From assembly GCA_965249215.1 (NCBI GenBank), contig CBDFLN010000001.1, positions 558,001 through 622,000 of the forward strand: DNA of 64,000 nt, read 5' to 3'. Below the pieces are notes generated by a model. The model ran no database searches and had not been told where the DNA came from. It saw only the letters and a list, made by a program, of their open reading frames with translations. Both the position numbers and the translations under genes were made by a program. Below, piece by piece: positions 59,305 to 64,000 of this stretch. The DNA comes from G963667675 sp965249215 (lineage in GTDB: Bacteria > Chloroflexota > Dehalococcoidia > Lucifugimonadales > UBA3495). Positions within the stretch are counted from its first letter, which is position 1; each line of letters begins with the position of its first letter.

Positions 59305-60648
59305 TTAATGGACGGTGCAGATCACTTGGAGGCCTGACAACTCCAGGAGTTCGGCAGGGGTGACCAGGTTACACAGGTCCCTGCGGTCCCGAGTGGTTAC
59401 CTTCAGGTAGTTGTCCGTCAGGCCGGTCCACACCGGGTCCTCCGCCGGGCCACGGGCCGATTCCCATAGCACGGGTCTGGTACTCCCCAGTTGCCACCGG
59501 CGGAAAGCCTCGAATCCTTCGAGGGCCACCTGCGACATCTCGTTGGCCCTGGCCTTCTTCAACGGGGCTGGGACCTGGTCGTTCAGGTAGAAAGCGCTGG
59601 TGCCCGGCCTAGGCGAGTAGGGGAAAATATGCATATCGCTGAAGACCTGCTGCCGGGCGAAATCACGGCTCCGGCGGAACTCAGCCTCGCCCTCGCTGGG
59701 GAATCCCACGATCAAGTCGGTGGTAGTCCCAGCATCTGGGACTTGCCTGCGGACAAGCTCGACGGCCTGGGCAAACCGGGCCGTATCGTAGCGCCGGCGC
59801 ATAAGCAGCAGAATCCGGTCGCTGCCGCTCTGCAGGGGTATGTGAAAGTGGGGCATCAGCCTGGGGTTTGCCCAAAGGTCCAACAACTCGCGGCTGATTT
59901 CCTGGGGTTGGAGCGATGAGACCCGCAGGCGGGCGACGTCGGTTTCTGCCAGGACGCTTCGTATCAAGGTGGTCAGGTTTGGCCCCTCTAGGTCAAACCC
60001 GTATGACCCCAGTTGGGTCCCGGTAAGCACCACTTCCCGACAACCCCGGTCGACTGCCCGATTGACCCGTTCCACCACCACGGCTACGGGGATACTGCGC
60101 TCCCGTCCCCTGACCTTGGGCACGATGCAGTAGGCGCATACCTGGTTGCATCCCTCCTGTATCTTGACCATTGACCGGTTGCGCCCCCGCGCCGGCACTA
60201 ACTTTGCTACCTCGTGCCGACCATCAGCTGGGTAGGAAGCGTCGCCCAGGGGGGAAGACCATTCCGGCTCGCGAGCCGCCAGGGCCTGGGAGACCTGCTC
60301 CACCAGGTCTCCTTTCTCCGTGTTGCCCACCACCAGCGAGACTTCTTCCATCCTGGCCAGGTCGCCGGCGGCCCGCTGGGCATAGCAACCCGTGGCCACT
60401 ACCAAGGCATCTCCGGCGGCCCGACGCGCCGCCCGCAAGGCCTGCCGGGCCTTGGCATCGGCGACGGCAGTCACCGTGCAGCTATTCACCACTATTACGT
60501 CCGCTCCGGCGGTGCGATCCACCACTCGATAACCGGCCTTGGCGAAGCTTTGGGCCAACGCCTCGCTGTCGGCCTGGTTCAGCTTGCAGCCGTGAGTCTG
60601 GATGGCCACGGTCCGGAGGGGTGCTTTGTCTATGGTGTCCGATTTCAT
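59305..60648 (-). CDS. mtaB: tRNA t6A37 methylthiotransferase MtaB
   Basis: A 447-residue radical-SAM methylthiotransferase converting t6A37 to ms2t6A37 in tRNA. N-terminal UPF0004 domain with Cys ligands (IQTHGCKLNQADSEAL, VNSCTVTAVADAKARQ, VATGCYAQRA), radical SAM motif (EGCNQVCAYCIVPKVRGRERS) and a C-terminal TRAM-like domain. The threonine-linked form, rather than MiaB or RimO, is suggested by the GCKLNQ start. The ATG at 60648 is preferred to 60720. Confidence 0.92.
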   Translation of the reverse strand: MKSDTIDKAPLRTVAIQTHGCKLNQADSEALAQSFAKAGYRVVDRTAGADVIVVNSCTVTAVADAKARQALRAARRAAGDALVVATGCYAQRAAGDLARMEEVSLVVGNTEKGDLVEQVSQALAAREPEWSSPLGDASYPADGRHEVAKLVPARGRNRSMVKIQEGCNQVCAYCIVPKVRGRERSIPVAVVVERVNRAVDRGCREVVLTGTQLGSYGFDLEGPNLTTLIRSVLAETDVARLRVSSLQPQEISRELLDLWANPRLMPHFHIPLQSGSDRILLLMRRRYDTARFAQAVELVRRQVPDAGTTTDLIVGFPSEGEAEFRRSRDFARQQVFSDMHIFPYSPRPGTSAFYLNDQVPAPLKKARANEMSQVALEGFEAFRRWQLGSTRPVLWESARGPAEDPVWTGLTDNYLKVTTRDRRDLCNLVTPAELLELSGLQVICTVH

Positions 60649-60694
60649 ACGTTGCTCGACCGCCAGGCCGTCGTGAGAGCCGCCTTCGCCACAG

Positions 60695-61099
60695 TTAGGA
60701 ACGCCCTTCCTCCGGGTCATCCGGCGACGCCAATTCCCACAGCCGCTTTACCACAGCGCCCACGTCTTCCAACATCGACGCAACCCGATCTGCTCCGTAG
60801 CGGGACTTGCGAACACGCTGCGCCGCCTGGGTAAAGTCCGCTATCCGGCCGAAGGCTTCCCGTATCCGGCGGTCGCGCCGCTCCCCGCCTAGTTGGACGG
60901 CGTACTCCCGCACCTCCGCATCGCCTTCCAACTCCAGCCCGCGGCTAAGGGCGACGCCTTTTACGGCCAGGGTCAAGCTGCCCCACAACAGGTCCTCGGC
61001 GCGGGCCCAGCGGCCACTCCGAACTTGGGTAACCGCGTCTTCCAGGAAGCGCAGGCTCTGGCTGCGGTATCGTAGGATTTTCGGGCGTTCCAGCTGCAT
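60695..61099 (-). CDS. HEPN/PaREP1-like helical protein
   Basis: A 134-residue helical protein. The segment SGRWARAEDLLWGSLTLAVKGVALSRG resembles PaREP1/HEPN-type helical domains, and GRIADFTQAAQRVRKSRYG supplies a second helix pair. The catalytic RxxxxH of RNase HEPN proteins is not seen, so an RNase role is doubtful. It precedes mtaB on the same strand by 46 bases and may share its transcript. No nucleotidyltransferase partner is present. Confidence 0.55.
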   Translation of the reverse strand: MQLERPKILRYRSQSLRFLEDAVTQVRSGRWARAEDLLWGSLTLAVKGVALSRGLELEGDAEVREYAVQLGGERRDRRIREAFGRIADFTQAAQRVRKSRYGADRVASMLEDVGAVVKRLWELASPDDPEEGRS

Positions 61100-61506
61100 T
61101 CCACAGTCCGCCGGGGAAGGCTACCAAGTATTCTAGCATGTGGTAGTCGGGACGGTGCTTGAGCGGCCCCACTACAGCTAGTAGTGTGCCCGTTGCCCCG
61201 GTTGCTGCGCTTGCCAGAAGGACATTGCAGGTGGGACAAAGTCCGGGAGAGTGTCCATGGGCCGGCCAGGCAAACAGACTTGCCTGGTAGTTGGTTCGAG
61301 TCCACTTAGATGGGGCATTTTCACGATAGACAGAACCATCTTCGAGATGTGGTGGGGGGCTTTGTGATCCCTGACACGGGGATCCTTACCCGGAGCCCGA
61401 GCCTCTTCCGGTGGGCAAACGTTGACTATAGATGGCGCCGGATTCGTCCTTATAGACCTCTTTCCAGGACTCTGCAATCGTCCTGCGGGTGAATGGGCTA
61501 AGAAAG
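61100..61506. other. Gene-free stretch with an 8-bp inverted repeat
   Basis: No supported gene. CCAGGCAA (61266-61273) and TTGCCTGG (61280-61287) form a perfect stem with a 6-base loop, followed by GGTTCGAGTCC (61293-61303), which looks like a tRNA T-loop but cannot be completed into a tRNA. Small open frames here have no recognisable features. Confidence 0.5.
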
Positions 61507-62274
61507 TTACTGGGCCGTAAGACCGCCGTCCACCGCCATGGCCAGTCCGGTTACCAGTGATGCCGCGTCGGAGCAGAGCCAGGTCACCGATTCCGCAATT
61601 TCTTCCGGCGTTCCCAGCCTGCCTATGGGCTGACGGGACGGAATATCAGCCTCGTAATCCGGCTCGCGGCCCCGGAAGAGGCGGTCCATCATTGGCGTGT
61701 CTATCATGCCAGGACAGACAGCGTTGACCCGGATGCCGTCGCTGGCGTATTCCAGTGCGGCGGCCTTGGTCAGCCCCACCACCGCGTGCTTGCTGGCGAC
61801 ATAGGCCGCCAGCCGCCTGGAGCCGACCAACCCCGCCGCTGACGCAGTGTTAACGATGGCGCCGCCGCCCTGGTCCATCATTTGCGGTATTTCGTGCTTC
61901 AGGCAGAGCCACACGCCCTTGAGGTTGATGTCCATGAGCCGGTCCCACTGGTCTTCCGGGTATTCGTGGAGACGCCCGGCCATGTAGCCCTCGACGCCGG
62001 CGTTGTTGTAGGCACAGTCCAGCCGCCCGTAAGCCGACACCACCTGCCCGATCAGCGCCGCCGCGTCGGCGGCGCGGGAAACATCGGCGTAGACGAACAT
62101 CCCGTCGCCGCCCCTTTCCTTTATGGCGCTCAGGGTTTCTTCTCCGCCGTCGGCGTTGACGTCTGACACCACCACCATAGCCCCCTCCCGCGACATAACC
62201 AGCGACGTAGCCCGCCCAATGCCCGACGCCGCTCCGGTGACCAGAGCAACCTTGCCTTCCAGCAAACCCGCCAT
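61507..62274 (-). CDS. Short-chain dehydrogenase/reductase
   Basis: A 255-residue classical SDR: TGAASGIGRATS (14-25), NNAGVEGYM, catalytic Ser in NTASAAGLVGS, YVASKHAVVG (YxxxK), and VNAVCPGMIDTPMM. It is NAD(P)-dependent; relatives include 2,5-dichloro-cyclohexadiene-diol-type and glucose dehydrogenases, but the substrate is not inferable. GGAGG lies 8 bases before the ATG. Confidence 0.9.
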   Translation of the reverse strand: MAGLLEGKVALVTGAASGIGRATSLVMSREGAMVVVSDVNADGGEETLSAIKERGGDGMFVYADVSRAADAAALIGQVVSAYGRLDCAYNNAGVEGYMAGRLHEYPEDQWDRLMDINLKGVWLCLKHEIPQMMDQGGGAIVNTASAAGLVGSRRLAAYVASKHAVVGLTKAAALEYASDGIRVNAVCPGMIDTPMMDRLFRGREPDYEADIPSRQPIGRLGTPEEIAESVTWLCSDAASLVTGLAMAVDGGLTAQ

Positions 62275-62467
62275 TGCCCTAACCTCCTTATTGGTCCCAA
62301 GACGCGCCGAACTCCAGGCGCACTGAAAACTTTCCGAAACGGGCGCAGTCCTACTCAGGCTGCGTCAATAATCTCCAGGGGTTAGGTACTACGACCGGAT
62401 GGCTCACCTGCGGGCAGGGGCGACAACGAACGGGTTGGTGGGCCGGCGACGGCTAGATCAGGCAGGA

Positions 62468-62674
62468 CTAGCCTGTATGGCAATCCTTGCAACAGTGAAC
62501 ACAGCCATTGACCTGATCGTAGTGGTCTTTTGCGGCGTCTACTGCCTCTTGCCAGGTTGTGAAGATCCCAAGATAGGTCCTGTTTTTGATTTCCGGTAAG
62601 AATGTGCACTTCGGGTTATGCACCTCGTGGTCTCCATTGGCTTGTGCCACGTCGTTGACGTAGTAAACGTCCAC
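62468..62674 (-). CDS. Small Cys/His-rich protein
   Basis: A 68-residue protein: GDHEVHNPKCTFLPEIKNRT, YLGIFTTWQEAVDAAKDHYDQ and a C-terminal CVHCCKDCH cluster that could bind a metal. No named family is recognised. The GTG start at 62674 has GGAG 6 bases upstream and a fair promoter (TTGTTT-16-TACGAT) 30-57 bases before it, which supports a real gene despite its size. Confidence 0.7.
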   Translation of the reverse strand: MDVYYVNDVAQANGDHEVHNPKCTFLPEIKNRTYLGIFTTWQEAVDAAKDHYDQVNGCVHCCKDCHTG

Positions 62675-62703
62675 CAGAAACTCCTATCACAAGTTTTGAA
62701 CGA

Positions 62704-62731
62704 ATCGTACCACTCCAAGGTTTTGAAACAA
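62704..62731 (-). promoter_or_regulatory. Promoter of the small Cys-rich protein gene
   Basis: Read on the minus strand: TTGTTT (62726-62731), 16-bp spacer, TACGAT (62704-62709), about 30 bases before the GTG start. Confidence 0.35.
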
Positions 62732-62966
62732 TAATAGCACGACTGGGGTGACCCGACCCTCGAAGACTGGCCCAAGAGACCTGGTAGTCTGGGCAGTATT
62801 GAGGTTGCCCCATCCTTGGTGCCACATGTGACTAGCATGTGGTGGCCCGGCTTCGCCACTAGCCGGTTGCCAAAACGCCAAGGGGGTGGCAACATAGGTG
62901 GCCCGGCACCCAGGTCCTAGAACTATGCACTTGCCGGGGCCAATTCACCGCCAGGATTGTGATCGT

Positions 62967-64000
62967 ATGGCCTCTTCCAAGAGCAACGTGAGAATAGAGC
63001 GCGATTCCATGGGGTCCATGGAAGTCCCCGAAGACGCCTTGTACGGCGCTTCTACGATGCGGGCCGTGCTCAATTTCCCCATCAGCGATCTTCGTTTTCC
63101 CAGGACCTTTCTCCGTGCTTTGGGCCTAATCAAGCTCGCCGCCGCCAAGACCAACGCGTCCCTGGGACTGCTGGACGAAAACATAGAGGACGCCATAGTG
63201 GCGGCGGCCGAGGAGGTGGCCGAAGGCCGCCTGGACCAGCACTTTGTCCTCGATATATTCCAGACCGGTTCGGGCACTTCGACCAACACCAACGCCAACG
63301 AGGTCATCGCCAACCGGGCCTCGCAGATTCTGGGGGAGGAGCCGGGCTCCCGGTTGGTGCACCCCAATGACCACGTGAACATGGGCCAGTCGTCCAACGA
63401 CGTTATTCCCACCGCCATACATCTGGCGGCGTTGATGGCGGTCCGTGGAGAGTTGGTCCCGGCGCTGCAGGACCTCAAGACCGAGCTCGAACGCAAGTCC
63501 AAGGAGTTCTGGCCTATAGTCAAGACGGGCCGCACTCACCTGCAGGACGCAACCCCCATCCGCCTGGGGCAGGAATTCCAGGGCTACGCCGGGCAGGTGG
63601 ATTACAGCCTGCTGCGCCTGGGTCGGCTGCAGGAGGCGTTGGCCGAGGTAGCCCTGGGCGGCACCGCAGTGGGCACCGGCGTGAACACCCACCCTGAGTT
63701 CGCTTCTAAGACGTGCGAGACGCTGTGCAAAATTGCGGGGGTAAACATCAGGGAGACGGGAAATCACTTCCAGGCCCAATCAACCCTGGACGCCGTTGTC
63801 GAAGCAAGCGGAATCCTGAAGACAATCGCCGTCAGCCTGCACAAGATTGCCAACGATATCCGCCTCATCGCCTCCGGCCCCAGGGCAGGACTGGGCGAGA
63901 TAACTTTGCCCGAGGTGCAGCCGGGAAGTTCGATAATGCCCGGCAAAGTGAACCCGGTAATCTCCGAGTCTGTGGTCCAGGTGGTGGCCCAGGTGGTGGG
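62967..64000 (+). CDS. fumC: Fumarate hydratase class II, 5' part (runs off window end)
   Basis: The frame is open from ATG 62967 to the last base, giving 344 residues of an expected ~465. Signatures of class II fumarase: ERDSMGSMEVPEDALYGAST, VHPNDHVNMGQSSNDVIPT, KTGRTHLQDATPIRLGQEF, GGTAVGTGVNTHPEFA and PGSSIMPGKVNPVISES. It converts fumarate to malate in the TCA cycle. Aspartase shares the superfamily, but the QSSND and GTGVNTHPEF segments favour FumC. The gene is complete as far as it is visible. Confidence 0.92.
   Translation, partial: MASSKSNVRIERDSMGSMEVPEDALYGASTMRAVLNFPISDLRFPRTFLRALGLIKLAAAKTNASLGLLDENIEDAIVAAAEEVAEGRLDQHFVLDIFQTGSGTSTNTNANEVIANRASQILGEEPGSRLVHPNDHVNMGQSSNDVIPTAIHLAALMAVRGELVPALQDLKTELERKSKEFWPIVKTGRTHLQDATPIRLGQEFQGYAGQVDYSLLRLGRLQEALAEVALGGTAVGTGVNTHPEFASKTCETLCKIAGVNIRETGNHFQAQSTLDAVVEASGILKTIAVSLHKIANDIRLIASGPRAGLGEITLPEVQPGSSIMPGKVNPVISESVVQVVAQVV

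Noticed and set aside
61260..61315. tRNA-like segment with GGTTCGAGTCC and a neighbouring hairpin
   Set aside because: The T-stem has a mismatch, and no matching 5' acceptor strand or anticodon arm can be found upstream. It cannot be folded into a tRNA.

Overview
This is a GC-rich, densely packed chromosomal window from a bacterium. It has RNase Y with YmdB, a folate/queuosine/tRNA-modification set, both GltX and GlnS, a propionyl-CoA-type carboxyltransferase, a translin homologue overlapping ThiE, and a scatter of catabolic enzymes (thiolase/lipid-transfer type, ALDH, CitE-like lyase, SDR, 3-hydroxyisobutyrate-dehydrogenase type). Together these suggest Chloroflexota, most like Dehalococcoidia/SAR202. 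That placement is inference from gene content. No rRNA or convincing tRNA gene was found.

Layout. 1-8.1 kb: the 3' part of a RecQ-UvrD fusion helicase, an ammonium transporter frame broken by an in-frame TGA, an AcuC-type deacetylase, a coiled-coil protein and a PAC2 protein. 8.1-11.7 kb: a repeat-rich island around trpS carrying an IS110-family element. 11.7-20.6 kb: a phage-type HTH protein, an inositol-phosphatase relative, a DUF559 protein, a dehydrogenase, two PlsY paralogues, glutaredoxin, recA-recX, and a minus-strand PHP/YmdB set. 20.8-33.5 kb: rny, comM, translin-thiE, polA, a CitE-like lyase, folB, rpmB, rpe, argH, phhB. 33.5-47.5 kb: mainly minus strand, with a PIG-L deacetylase, ALDH, uvrC, a Xer recombinase, a thiolase-like protein, an EVE protein, queG, a dCTP deaminase/dUTPase relative, groEL, folK and folP. 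48-57.9 kb: pccB-rarA, threonine aldolase, then a plus-strand run (hydrolase-lspA-rluD-gltX-glnS). 58-64 kb: an AT-rich leader, an MBL-fold hydrolase, mtaB, a HEPN-like protein, an SDR, a small Cys-rich protein and the 5' part of fumC.

The most notable object is the IS110 element (about 8431-9576). Its 5' non-coding end can be read as a bridge RNA. A 9-bp stem encloses a loop in which one segment (8461-8470) copies the left half of the element's own insertion site, and a second (8486-8493) is the reverse complement of the right half. Both include the CT core. A second loop carries a copy of the element's left donor end. Joining the two element ends would create a TTGACA-17 bp-TATCTT promoter placed to start this RNA. 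The target is a palindromic repeat with several further copies in the window.

Other points of interest are a recurring TAGGAT -10 hexamer at the recA, rny and pccB promoters, a structured leader with an orphan Shine-Dalgarno at 58.05-58.2 kb, and a nine-copy 27-bp tandem array ending at an intact copy of the IS110 target.
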